Source: Dryas octopetala (taxonomy: Eukaryota; Streptophyta; Magnoliopsida; Rosales; Rosaceae). Taken from it: 64,000 nt of DNA. Location of the stretch: the NCBI GenBank assembly GCA_963921425.1, contig OY992836.1, positions 4,541,825 through 4,605,824 of the forward strand. The letters run 5' to 3'. Positions within the stretch are counted from its first letter, which is position 1. Each line of letters starts with the position of its first letter. The position numbers and the translations under genes were made by a program. The notes beneath the pieces were generated by a model. The model had not been told where the DNA came from. It made no database searches and saw only the letters and a list, made by a program, of their open reading frames with translations. Below are positions 39,901 through 52,127 of this stretch, piece by piece.

Positions 39901-42900
39901 TTTGAGGTGGTGGGGGGAGGTTAAAGGAGGGTTACGGAGAAATGGAGAATTATGGTGCTCTGATACCATGTCCAGAAACAAATTTAAAAAAGCAAAACAA
40001 GATCATTGTATTACAGTGCATATGAAGAGAATACATGGGTGTTTAAAAAGGACTCAGATACATGGAGTCTGCTCTAGAAATCATCCTCTCACTAAGCTAA
40101 TTAGATGAGAATTAAATTAATTAGACAACAATTACGCTACCAGACTGTAAGCCTTGAATTAAGACAATTATCCTTAAATCAATATTTATTTGCCAGGCTG
40201 TAAACTACCTATACTAGTGACAATGACTACATTGTTTAGTAACTTTATTATGCTGTATAATTCATGTACAAGTCCAACACACATGTTAATATACTACGAA
40301 AAAAATATATAAAATGATATTCAAAGAACACAATCATTTTTCATTAATAAAATTGTACTTTAATGAACAAGATAATAATTCTACAAACAAAAACTCTTCA
40401 TTAGTCAAGCACAAGCCAGTTTGCTGCAACCTAATAGTACTAAAAATTACAAAATTCACATTTATGTCACATTCTTAAGAGAATTATACTGTAAATAGAT
40501 GATTATCACATTACCAAATGGAAACATGTAATCTCTACACCCTCAGTTGGCAAGCCATCTACATCTTGACCATCATCTGCAAACATAGTTAGCACCATAC
40601 ATTAATATTGGAAAGGAAGAGAATGAAATAGAGAGGCTTGTATCAAATACAGATATCATAATCACCTAAGAGTTCAACAAGCATAAAACAGTTTAAAGAA
40701 AAGAGACAAGAGAACTATTGCCTGTGCGGAAATCAAATATGTCATCTTCTGAGTAACAAAACCCTCCTCTTGCTGTATAACAGAATCTGATAGGAAGACA
40801 CAAATTTGGAGCAAATTAACATCAAGTTACTAGAAGAACCAAGATAACAGGTTTTATAAAATTAAGATACAAATCTATATAACCATACCCGCTATGTACC
40901 AGATGCATGTGTATCTTGGCAAGGGCATAAGCAGCAGAGGGAAGAATAGCTTCAATTTCTTCATCGCTGACCTAAAAAACAGAACCACATAGATTAAATT
41001 GATAAGGAAAATTAAAGCTACCAGAAACAAACACTTCCATTTCATAATGATCACTGACATGGTGATTAAGAGACCTTTAATTATGTCAAAGAACCTACTC
41101 AGTCTTGCATCAACCTCTATCTTTCCTGCTGTACCTTGATAGTTTTATATATTTGATTGAAATTATAATTTTGAAAAACATGACTTTTCAGTTTCCCAAT
41201 ATACATAAACCAAATTCATTTTTTAACAATGGTTGGTTTGTATATGAGCTTTCTTCAACAACAAGAAAAATTCATATTTTAGTTCTTTTAAGCACGAATT
41301 CATTTCTTATGTGCTTCTTAATGGTCTTAAAATGGAAAAAAAATAAAAGAAAAAGAAAATAAGTGCTCACAGTTTTTCTGCTATGTTTCATTGAAAAAGA
41401 AAAAAAAAAAATCTTTGAGAAGCTCCAAGATCTATTAGAGATTCTTTGGTTGACACCCTCAAGCTAAAAACCATATTACATTCAATTAAACACTCCCCGA
41501 ATGGAAATGAATAACACTAAAAGGAATATCCCTAAAATATGTTGATAAAACACTAGAGAAGTAAGAGTTTAATTCTATCCCAAATTAGATCCACTTTCTC
41601 AAAGTTATCATCATAAAACCAATTCCTTTCCAACACAATCCACATAACAGTTAATAAAACACACCACCAAAGTGTTATTTTATTTTATTTTTTTACAGGA
41701 ACACCGCCAAAGAGTAATCACCTTTGTGCTGGTCCTAAAATCCAGTAATTCTCCACCGGTAAGAAATAACAATTCCGAGGACAAACCCACACAACTACAA
41801 ACACATTCAAGATCAACAACCGAGCCCAGATTTTTATTGTGAAATGACAATGCATAAGAATAGTCAGGCACTCTCCCCCTCTTTTTTTTCACAAAAAACA
41901 TGAATATGGTGATAACATGCATATCTTCTTCTTTGAAACGCATCACAAGTAAACTATTTATTGACCCATGAACCACCAACTGAGTGGAATTGCAGTTTAG
42001 TGGGTGCACTATAATCTTATATGGCTCAAAAACTGTATTGTATATGGGGCAAAATATGGCTCAAAAATTCACAAATAAATTGCACTTTACCCTTCTAAAT
42101 CATCTTATATGGCTCAAAAACTTGATCAGAACCATTATTTTATCAAGTGATGGATAAAATAAGATTTACAAGAAAACTTTCCAGAAGTGTGGGAAACCAT
42201 AATTTTTTATCCAACCGTTGGGTTCAAGGAGACGTTATTTATCCAAGACAACAAGTACAGAAATTTCGAGAGCTCTATATCATTAAATTCCTTCGAAATT
42301 ATAAATCCCAGGAAGTGACTCAAGAAGGTGAAAGTGAAGCTATGGAACAGATGGCTACATTTATAATTCAGAGTTAGTCGGTACAAGTGAAGGAACAAAG
42401 ATTGAAAAGACAATTCACCAAGCAAAATATCTTTTCAAAATATAATTTTAATCTAAACAAAGTTTTGTTTCTTTTCAGAAAAATCTAATTGTATTCTCAT
42501 TCCCAATAACAAGTTTCAATAGTTGTATGTATTTGAAAGGATGCCAAAAGCAACCTTTGTCTACAATCCAAGAATCGCACCCATTAAGATTTGAATCTTT
42601 ATTTACTCTAATGATTGAGCACCACAAAGAGTTCTTCTCAAGTGGGAATCTCCACTACCATTTGCCTAACAATGCTCTATTTCCTTTCAATAGATTTCCA
42701 ATTGCTAAACCTTCATCTTTGATTTCTGCACAAGATCATGTCGATGTAGGCTGTAAACAGCCTTATGCTTAGGGATGATTGAGCTAATTCAGCTGATTTG
42801 GTTAGCTAGTTTATGGTCACTGATTGAGCTAATTTTGTTTATCATTGGAAGCAATTCTTTAAAAATTATCGTATGATTATACACTATAGGAGTTCTTATG

Positions 42901-44858
42901 TCTTTTGGGCAACACGCTCTAGAGTTCTTTTAGACATATACTTCAACTGATGCCAAAGCCTATGTATCTTGGACAGAAACAAAGGAAAATCCTCGTTTGC
43001 ATGATAACGAGAAACCCTAAAGTTCCAAAGGGAAGCTTAAAACTAATATTATTGATAATAAACAAGAGTCTAATACAGTTGCAGTTTTCCGATGGCCTTT
43101 GGGCGTAGTGGCACCTCCTTTCCCCCAAAGAACGGGTAGAAGGTGTGAGTATTGGACTTCAATCTCTAATCCCCCTCCCCCCCACCCAAGAATTTGCTTC
43201 TGCATCAATTCACATGGGCTGGAACAAAACTTGTATTCAAATGTGCATGTGTGAATGAGAAGATGTTTGGTTGAGATTTTTCATCTGTCCAAGTAAAAGT
43301 CCATTCTATCCTTTTGGCGAGAAATGGAGATGAAGGTGAATGATGAGAAAGAAGAGGACAATCACATCCAATCATTCAGATTCATGCTTTAACAGCTGAT
43401 AAGGACAGTCATATCCAATCATTCATAGTCATGGCAATAAATAAACTGTAAATAAATCAACAAACAATTTTTTCATGGGAAATCAATAAGTGATTTAAAG
43501 TTGAAGTTATATATGAAAACATATGGACTATTATATCTGTATTCAGAAAATAATGAAGTGTCAACATTGTCAAATGAAGTCTAAAAAATTTTAAGACTGA
43601 ACTGAAAACTAGATGTGGACCAGAAGAACATACAGCTGACCAGCCATCTATATTTGTGCTCTTTAATATCTGAACGGGCCTGCAGGAAATATATATATAT
43701 ATATATATATATAAAGTAAATATTAATATAAATTTAACAAGGTTTTGGGATAAACTGCTCAGTCACAAAATCCAACATGACTTACGTGTCAACTGGGCAA
43801 AGCAACATACATTCATCCCCCCGTGAGCTTCTGAACACTCTCCTTATAACGCACTCTAATGGGAAATTATTGGTAGGATCAACCTGTCCATGACTGGTTC
43901 AGAATTTTTTAAATTTAAAGATGCAATTGCAACGACAAAGAAAATAATGGCACCACAATCTGTATCCTATCAAATTTACAATGAGTTTTTTTTTTTTTTT
44001 TTTTTTCTTGATAAACAATTTAGAATGGGTTTGTATTTATGAAGCTTTTAGTTACAACCAGCACTAATCCTTTCTCTTATCCTCCAATGAAACAACAAGA
44101 GCATTAGAAATATACAATTGGGTACCAATTTTTAATTTTGCACCTAAATCATCAGTCCGATAATTGCTCTTTTTCTCTTTTGTTTTTTGCTCTAACCTTA
44201 AAACTTGTTACGTAAAGTAACCAAAACAAATGTCATTTACCTACAGGCAGCAGTACCTCTAGCTGCTGCTCATTCCACACATGGATTAATTTAAAAAGAT
44301 AGTTGCTAAAAACTCATTTGTTTTTCAGATTTAGGTTCCAAACTTTGAATTATGTTCTGCACTATCTAATTGAAAGAGAACTTAATTAAGCAAGAGAGAA
44401 CTCACAAGGGAGGCAATTCGCTTAGAAGAAGCCATGAGCACCTTCCCATGATCATCCACCACAAACCCAGCTGGCGGTTTTGGCAGCGGCGTGGGATGAA
44501 AAGCCGACGACCTCGAATCCGAACCCGAAACGGAAGACCCACTACCAGCAGCACCCAGATTATCCACAATTTCTACATCACTCAAGCTCAGATCCTCTGA
44601 ATTGCCACCACCACCTCCACCACCACTCTTACGCTTTTTCTTCTTGTTGTTGTTGTTGTTGTTGGCCGAGGGAGACCGCTTCTTCACCGGCCCAGTCTGC
44701 GACTTGGCGGCGGCGCAGAAAGAGATGTGGAGTCTGGGGATTGAGGAAGGGGTTGGGAGCGAGATTGAGACTGGGAATAGCTGGTTGAAGTGGAAAGCGA
44801 ACAAGGAAAGATGGAGACTGGAAGCTGTTGATGGTGTTGTGGAGACTGAGAATGCCAT
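36975..44858 (-). CDS. Probable plastid protein, DUF3727/DUF1292-like (8 exons, 288 aa)
   Basis: Exons on the minus strand: 44858-44406, 40971-40889, 40786-40722, 40576-40515, 38346-38287, 38090-38058, 37178-37113, 37019-36975; phases join exactly (867 nt). The start at 44858 was preferred to an in-frame ATG at 45086 because the resulting N terminus (MAFSVSTTPSTASSLHL, rich in Ser/Thr and poor in acidic residues) looks like a chloroplast transit peptide and because a TATA-like box lies at 44938-44945. Residues about 65-110 hold Asn, Lys and Gly runs (low complexity). The conserved part starts after SKRIASL with VSDEEIEAILPSAAYALA, then FCYTARGGFCYSEDD, EGVEITCFHL, HYMIYTPSDPLLFVAV, QIADDDLLEDPAIISAID and a C-terminal EEEAALLDSLVG. 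I recall this as a conserved plastid/cyanobacterial family of unknown function, but the DUF numbers are uncertain. Intron 3 uses a GC donor. Confidence 0.85.
39100..39545 (-). mobile_element. LINE fragment with zinc-binding RT domain, intron 4 of the minus gene
   Basis: On the minus strand the frame gives FTCLSPHWCVL, EGENVDHIFLHC and, further on, WTVWLERNKN, the C-terminal zinc-binding (zf-RVT) region of plant L1 LINEs. Stops interrupt it. Same strand as the host gene. Confidence 0.75.
39677..40083 (-). mobile_element. TRIM-like miniature LTR retrotransposon
   Basis: Two diverged direct repeats of about 115 bases, 39677-39792 and 39969-40083, share ACATATGAAGAGAA-type sequence, ATGGGTGTTTA and TCTGCT, and both start TG and end CA. 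Between them are 176 bases. Directly abutting the right repeat, 39957-39968 on the minus strand reads TGGTATCAGAGC, the primer binding site complementary to initiator tRNA-Met. So the right repeat is the 5' LTR and the element points to lower coordinates. There is no coding capacity. No matching target duplication was found. Confidence 0.7.
41560..42030 (-). mobile_element. LINE fragment, intron 1 of the minus gene
   Basis: On the minus strand, remnants such as EKKEGECLTILMHCHFTIKIWARLL (split by stops and shifts) resemble the zinc-binding end of plant L1 reverse transcriptase and the copy at 39100-39545. Confidence 0.6.
42031..44000. other. Rest of intron 1 of the minus gene
   Basis: AT-rich intron sequence without a supported gene. 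It has a (TA)n tract at about 43690-43712 and a 22-base T tract near 43987, which may be the A tail of a minus-strand retroelement. Confidence 0.4.
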
Positions 44859-44937
44859 GTTTGATGTATAGCTTGAAGTGTTTGGTAGTCTGCTGGCAGA
44901 GCCAAGTTTTTGAGAGTACATCGCTTTGGCGGCAGAG

Positions 44938-44945
44938 TATATAAT
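44938..44945 (-). promoter_or_regulatory. Candidate TATA box of the minus-strand plastid protein gene
   Basis: On the minus strand ATTATATA, about 80 bases before the ATG at 44858. The terminal repeat of the 45031-55803 element begins about 90 bases further upstream. Confidence 0.5.
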
Positions 44946-45030
44946 ATTGGATAATTTCAAGGACCATTTCTTAAGATAATTCTTTCTTAAGATGTTAGCT
45001 AAATTATGAAAAAAAGAAAAAAGAAAAAAA

Positions 45031-45197
45031 AAAGATGCTAGATAAATTGGAACAACAAAAAAATAGCCGCTACTAGCACTTTGCATGATGCTTTTACGAT
45101 TTTAGCACCTAATATTAATCTTTGCAAAAATATCACTTTTTGAAAATGCAAAATCTCAAATGTCCCTTTCATTTTACCAATTCAACTGCCCATGCCA
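45031..45197 (+). repeat. Left terminal inverted repeat of the candidate MULE
   Basis: Pairs with 55632-55803 on the other strand; core starts AGCCGCTACTAGCAC at 45064. Confidence 0.65.
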
Positions 45198-45770
45198 TCC
45201 AATTTCAAAATTAATGAATTTGTAATCCCACCCAAATTTATGGATCTATTTTCCAAAAAATATTGAACTATCTCCAACATGCAAAACCTTTCGCTCTCTC
45301 ACTCGGATGGATCTAGGGTTATTGGAAGTTCAATCTCGTCATCGTACTTCCACTGTGTCGTGAAGCCTCAATGATAGACACCGACATTTCAATGAAATAT
45401 TACCAAAAGCTCAAATCAAGCCCAAGGCCCATTAAGAATTTGTAAATGCCTATGGTAGACATCGAATCAATTCAAGTCAATTAACAAATTGAAGGATGAT
45501 AAATGACCTTTGATTGGTGAATCTCCTAAATCGAGCATAAATTTCCTAAATCAAGAGATTTAATTTAAATTAAAAGCTAAATTAAATCGATTAGCTAAAT
45601 TTAAATTAAGTCAAATAATTAATCCCACAAATTAAGATATTTAAATCATGGAAATTAATTCCCTCGTTCTTGCCTATAAATATAGGCTAATTATTCAGAA
45701 TGAAGGGGAAAGGAAGAGGGACTTCCTTCCTCCAACGAAGCCAAACGCTCCAAAGAACAAATCAGCAAGG

Positions 45771-45957
45771 AAGCCATCAAGCCCAACACAAGGTTAGCTC
45801 CCTCTAATCACCCGTCTTGTTCAAGATTTATGTGTCTACCACCCTTGAATCAAGATCAAATCGAGGAAGCCATCAAGCCCAACACAAGGCCGGCTCTCTC
45901 TCAAATCTTATTTTGTTAGAGATCAAGTGTCTACCACCCTCAAATCAAGATCAAAAC
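45771..45957. repeat. Tandem duplication of about 95 bp
   Basis: Two diverged copies, about 45771-45866 and 45868-45957, both begin GAAGCCATCAAGCCCAACAC and both contain GTGTCTACCACCCT and AATCAAGATCAAA. A TATA-like CCTATAAATATAGG near 45675 precedes them. The setting resembles an LTR leader, but no element borders were found. Confidence 0.7.
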
Positions 45958-46155
45958 CATGGAGATCAAATCAAAGGAGAACCATAAATTGTAACCTCAA
46001 AATTATAAATACAAATATCAAATATTTTGTACACATTTTCTTGTCTTATTTAATTTGCAGGAAATTGTGATCACATACACATCTGCATCGTCATTGTGAC
46101 AATTCATGGTCGGGTTCCAATTGGAAAAGAGCTAGGCTCATTGTTGGTTGAAGGT

Positions 46156-46160
<5 letters not shown>

Positions 46161-46196
<36 letters not shown>
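46161..46196. repeat. (CT)n microsatellite
   Basis: Eighteen CT units. Confidence 0.95.
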
Positions 46197-46200
<4 letters not shown>

Positions 46201-47211
46201 TTCCTTAGATTTATTGAAAATTAGGGTTAGGTTTCCATGTAATTTGGGGTTTTCTTTAATTTTTATGTTACTGCATCTTTTCCCTCATTTCTTAATTATT
46301 ATTATTTTTTCATTTTTTTTCTACACTTAGAACTCGATGCCTCCACTCTTGTTTGTCACTCACCTTTTTCTTAGAAACTCAAGCAGTAGAAAGAAATCGA
46401 TCATGGCGTCTTGGATGTTGCATAGGTGAATAGGCTCACTCTTCCTCCCTAATCAGCAGCCTCACAACCATATACTCAAAGGTTAGGCCTCGCTCTCTAT
46501 TCTTTACTGAAAATCCAAAAAAAATTGTTCATCATATTGGTTTCACTTAGATGATTTTGGTGGTGTTTTTATCAGATAAACATATGAAAATTGATTTTTG
46601 TTGCAAGAAAAGCTTAGGAAAATCGAGTGATTTCAATTTTTTGCACCTGGGTCATTGCTTAATTCTGATAATCTTCTACTATTGAAAGTTTAGAAGACTT
46701 CACTTGATAACTGATGAAAGTTATGAAAGTACAAATTTGAGGTTTTTAGCTCTCTTGTTATCTGGGTTTTATGAATAAGGAATTTCAGACAACAATATGC
46801 GACCATCTTTGGTTGAAATATTTGTGAATTGGTGAACACTTTCTGTTAGAAGATTCTGAGAAATGAAGTTTGTAATTATGATGTTATAAGAACTTTTCAA
46901 AGGCAAAGTTGCTAAAAATCATGTATATATATATATATTTCAACTCTTTAAGCAATATGACTTACTTGAAGGTTGGGTTCGTAGATTATACTCCCTAGAG
47001 CACTGTTATTTTTGTCATACATTGGAGACTAGTCAGTGTCAGGATTTGATTTTGTTGCCACAACTATGTTTCCAACATCTGATTTTAGATATACTTGTTA
47101 TGATGGATTGAGAAGTTCTGTTTGGATAACACAAAGAAACATTGTGATGTTAATTTTGATTGTATTAGCTACTTTTTGAATTAAGGTCATCCTCATAGCT
47201 TTAAAATATTG

Positions 47212-48070
47212 TTAGTGAGTCAATTCTTTTGTGGTAAAATAATCATTCAACATCCAAACATCGTTATTATCACGATATGCAGGACAAACAAAGAGGCTGC
47301 CTTGCAGGAGACGAACATAATTATCATACATGGCACCAACCGGTATTGGAGTAGGTATACAACGCAAGATACAACTCACAAGATCCAGTGCAAGCACAAT
47401 GTAGGTTGCATTACCTAGCACATAAGCCAGCCAATGTACAACATTATTGACACATGTTTTTTCTGATTCACTCGCAATCACAAAGTCATTCATAGAGTGG
47501 TTTTGGATCCTCGTCCATGCGTTGTTGCATAAATTATAGTTTTCACCTCCCACATCAAAGTGACCTCCGCCTTTTACTAAAACTAACGATCCTAACTAAC
47601 ATAAGGTCATTAGACACAAAATTGTACCTCAATCCATATAACAGTCACTCAAATTATGTATTCCATGGTTGGTCAACAGGTGAATATGGGAGACTAATTT
47701 GTATTTTTGAATACATGGATTCCAAAGTGCAATATCGTGATACATGTCTCAAAGGATGCAAAACATGGTTCGATGTAGACGGAATGGTTGAGGCACTTGC
47801 ACGGCGGATGTCCCCACTATGTCGGGTGTCTGAGAAATTCACATATAGGAATTCAGTGGGTGTATCGTAAACACCGTTCTTATGAAGCAGAAGGGTCCAA
47901 GCATCATTCGTTTTCATGGAGTGTTTCATGTGCTTTATGACAAATTTATTGTAGTGGATAGTTGAATACCACTTTTTAGCAAGACAGGTGGACTGCATTA
48001 AATCTTTTGGAGTTAGACGAAGAAGGATGTCAGCCAGTATTTCTAGTCCAACGTTCGCCATGTTAGACAT
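47212..48070 (-). pseudogene. F-box protein pseudogene with F-box-associated domain
   Basis: On the minus strand, from ATG near 48070, the frame gives an F-box (LEILADILLRLTPKDL, then AKKWYSTI), the part of such proteins that binds SKP1 in SCF ubiquitin ligases. The frame ends at 47654-47656. A second frame, 47553-47212, encodes an F-box-associated domain (NNAWTRIQNHS, VNNVVHWLAY, YIVLALDL, NNDVWMLNDY). Between them at least one stop and a frameshift break the gene, so it is a pseudogene unless an intron I cannot identify removes the break. It lies inside the inverted repeats of the candidate MULE. Confidence 0.7.
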
Positions 48071-48284
48071 ATTTGGGGTGGCGTGCATTTGTGCGTTAAC
48101 GTTTCTTAATGCATACAATCTCCGCAATCCTACATAGATAAAAACACGCAACCGAGTACTTGAAATCTAAATAACATGTCCTCGTCACTCTAACCCAACA
48201 TCCCCAATTAACTCATTGTAGCAAATTATCCCAGCATCCCCAATTTACCCATTAAAAAAACTTAAACCAACAGCCCCAATTACC

Positions 48285-48915
48285 CTTGTTTGTACCACTT
48301 CTCCTCTGAGCATAACGATAAGTCACAGACTTGGCATCATATCGTTTAAGCCTAAGTAAGGTCCTACAAGGCCTAAAGACTAAACCATTTCTAGGTTTCT
48401 AGGCTCCTAGGCCTTCCAGCCTCCTAACACTTAAGATCACAACTCATGACTAAAGGCTCCGACTTCATGGACTCCGACTTCCTGGGATTCGGCCTCCTAG
48501 GCTCTGGTCTCCTAAGCTCCAGCCTTTTAGGCTCGAACCCATGTTAACTCATTGCAAGTTGTCACAAAGGACATGTGTCATCACCGGAACGGTTGACACC
48601 ATTTTAAAAGTACTATAAAATAGGTACTTTTTTGTAAGAAAACGACAATTGAATTATTATTATATTATTCACTCGCTCTGCTCAAATATTCTCTTGACAC
48701 TAACTTGAGCATTGGAGGAGGTTCGGCCGGTACTACACTGGTGCCTATTTTGCTCATTTTTGCGTGTTTGTACAGGGTGCTTCGGATATTACACTTCCTA
48801 CCTCCATTTGCTAGTCAGACCTACCCATCTTGACGTGTCATCATCTCAATGGGAGGTCAACGGGTTCATATGGTTTGACTCGACATTGAGTGCTCTACCA
48901 TCTTTTAGAATCAAC
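48285..48915 (+). mobile_element. LTR-like or TRIM-like insertion upstream of the F-box pseudogene
   Basis: The host sequence on both sides is a simple run of CCCAACAGCCC/AATTA motifs that appears interrupted here. Inside are a TATA-like ACTATAAAATAGG near 48611 and the stretches CTTGAGCATTGG and GGTTCGGCCGGTAC, which I recall from plant gypsy-type LTR ends. A candidate 5-bp duplication is taccc on each side, but the ends do not read cleanly TG...CA. Confidence 0.4.
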
Positions 48916-49455
48916 TACCCCATTTATGAAAATTAACCCAACAGCCCAAATTAATCTAATTCATAACATCATAATTGATCAAGTTTTTCAAAGAATTGCA
49001 AATACAAAAACACAATTAATATTCATTTATTAAAAAACAAAAAAAAAAACAAATCAAAATATTACCTCATAATGATCTGACCTGATTCGGCGGCCTGGTC
49101 GGCGATAATCACTAGAATCAGTTGGGAGCGCGGTGGCGAAAGACCAGTAGGTGCGTCAAGCTTTGTTTTCTTAGTTGTGAGTGCAGATGCATATTTCAAG
49201 CCTATCCTTTTGTCTAACCCCAATTCTGTCTAAAATTGATATGATTACGTCTACTACAATTAAAGTTTGGTTGGCCTTGGATGTTTTGGTTTTTTTGTTT
49301 TGTTAATCAAATGACAAAATCTATGTCGTTTTGGTAAACTATACACCTTAACCTCCCAACCGACACATAATTTAATGACCCCTTCTTTGAACACACCATT
49401 CTCACCATTTTGTGGTCATCGGCATGGTAAACATATCCCAACGAATATTGTAGCA

Positions 49456-49638
49456 TTAACTCATACGAATACTATGGTTGCTCAACGGGTGAAAATGACA
49501 CAATCTTATGGCAACATTCCATTGTCTTGCAATGATCATGCATCGCACCAGATCCTTTTTAGTTAGGTGTAATAGTACATCATACATCAGTTCTGGTATA
49601 ACTTCAAATAGTGTGTACATGTTTGGTGGGCCTTTCAT
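49456..49638 (-). pseudogene. Second F-box fragment
   Basis: A 60-codon minus-strand frame includes VIPELMYDVLLHLTKKDLV and MIIARQWNVAI, an F-box with the same layout as the copy at 48000. No F-box-associated part was found after it. It could be a degenerate duplicate of the first gene. Confidence 0.6.
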
Positions 49639-49639
49639 T

Positions 49640-51567
49640 TATGTGTTCACTTCCATCGTTGAGCCATGAATCAATTGTGGGGAATTGCTTGATGTCGTGC
49701 ATATTGTCTATTATTCTCATGAAAGAAAAACAAAAAGTATATTAGAATTTGGGTGTATACTACAATTTTGGGTCAATGATATAATGAAGCAATTCAAACA
49801 ATGTGTATATTTCGTCATTCCATTTTATGTTTGATACGATTATGAAATAAAGTACTCGAAATGTTTGCAATTTGGTAAATTATTATAATGTAATGAGATA
49901 TACCACAAAATTTTATTTATTTATGGTCCAATTTAGACCCTACATAAAAGAACCCACAAATTGGATGGTGACTAACAAAGGGCCGAAATAAAGGCCTCCA
50001 CAAAACAGGAAACACAACAACGAAAGACCTTCTTACTAAATAAATCAAAAAGACAATAGCATCCACGTACCAAAAGTCAACCCAAATCAAGCTAAAAACA
50101 TACACAACCATGAGAATTTTTGTATGTAATTTAAAACCAATAATGGGGATTCCACCTACGCTTAGAGAATATTCACTGTAATTAGTGATGTGGTATTCCC
50201 TTTTGTTTGATATGATGGTTAAAATATCCATAGAAACTCTCACTCATCCCGTTATAACTCACCGATACACAGTTCCATTAATAGATTGAAACTCTAACGC
50301 ACTAAAAAAACCTTAAAAGCTACTGTCCGTAAATGCAGCGAAAAACAGAGTTGTCTTTAGTGAAACTGATGCGCACCTTGAGCCTCCCTTTGTACCCTAG
50401 GCGGCTGGCTGATGTGCGAAATTCGTCACGGGTGGTTGCTATTGCAGGAAACGACTCCGACAGTAAACCTTAGACTAGAGTCAGCAGAAAGTGAACCTCA
50501 CATAAAAGTTTGCCGACTATGGACATTCGATGAGCAAAAATGACTCTTAATCTCTCACCGTCTTTTCTTCGTTCACTTTTCACCCTAGTCTTGAATATGA
50601 CATAAAACACTTGCTTTGATTATTTATTAATTTTATCTTGTTAATGTCACCTAAAGTATAATATCTTTGCTGAAAAAAAAAATGAAAATACCCAAACATT
50701 AAATAAAATAGTAAGATAAACCGGACCATGCATGCCACCCACTAATTTGGCCCGCTCAATAATTAGCCAACATACCGTTTAATGCTATTGTCAGAATGTG
50801 TATGGGTCGATGTTGACCTCTAGTACGGGTCGACATCGTCTATTACCAGCTGACAAAGTCGCACAACAGTGTAATTAGTTTTCAGTATGCCCCTTGAAGA
50901 GTGCTTACCCTGCATTTTCAAATGTTCTAAGTCACCTGCAATGTAATTAGTTAGTGACACGCTTCACCGGCCAAGGTTTTAAGTCACACTTCAGCTCGAG
51001 ACATGTATAAAAAACGTTTGCCTTTTTAATTATACGTGGAATCATCGTGGACAAAGAACTCAAGGCATCCTTGATCTTCTGTCAACCTTCTGATCAATGA
51101 AGGAATCATACACATCTATTTTCCGCTCCACCAAGTTGACCTCTACTAGAACCCAATGCCATCGCGAACACAGATCAGACAGTAAACCTTGTCCACATCT
51201 GCCCACAACAGGTCGTATTAAGGGTTCTCCCCTCTCGCTTAGTTTAGAACCGAATATGTAATTTGAGGCTGCTTTTGATGCCTAGTCTTCCCATTTTTGG
51301 GCGGCAGCATACAGCTGACAATAAGTTACCGGTAAGAAAACAGGCTCAGTCAGTGATATGACTGCTATTTATATCAAATTGCAAGCTCCTAAGATAGTGA
51401 ACCTGCACATGAAAACCAAACGAACACCCTAATAAGAACGTATTAAATTACTTATGCTATTATAGACATACTCCAAACTCACAGTCCGCGATTGTCCACC
51501 TGGTGCCAAATAGGTTTGGATGATGCATTTGTCTCTTCCTGATCAAGAACATTGATGTCACCATGTG
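49640..51567. other. Interior of the candidate MULE, no gene recognised
   Basis: Frames here are short. The motif GACAGTAAACCTT recurs (about 50459 and 51178), and a relative lies near 54128, hinting at diverged duplicated coding or structural sequence, but no family could be assigned. A search of the translated minus strand against MULE transposases would decide. Confidence 0.35.
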
Positions 51568-52051
51568 TGTTGAGCTTATTTTATATATAATTTTTATCCT
51601 TAAAACCTTACAATTTTGTCTATGTCTTTTAGCAATTTTTAGTGTTTTAATTCTTATTTTTATTATTTAGTTAATTAGTGAGTTTTATTAGTTTTTATCA
51701 TATTTCTTAGATTTTATTAGGTTGAATTTATTTTTATTTAGACTAGATTAAAAATTAGAATTTTTATTAATTAGTTTTATTTGTGTTTTGTAGGTTTTTA
51801 AAGTTAAAAGCCCAAATAAAAGAAAGAAGAAAGAAGTTGCGGTGGCCCAAATTTATGCACATGGCCCGGCCCATTTCAAATGGAAGCTAAAGAGTCACAA
51901 CACCACACTTCCGCCCAAATCAAATTGGTTTGATTAATATTGGCTCTAGCCAATACAGCGTCGCCACGTGGCCAACCATTCCTTCCTTCCAGCCGCAACT
52001 CACAAGCAAGCCAAGCCACACTTCCAAGCTGCCCCCCATTTCTTCTTCTTC

Positions 52052-52127
<76 letters not shown>

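Noticed and set aside
42147..42772. Two plus-strand frames in intron 1 of the minus gene
   Set aside because: No recognisable domain, no splice context, and typical of chance frames in intron DNA.
47517..47870. Plus-strand 117-codon frame
   Set aside because: Antisense shadow of the F-box pseudogene.
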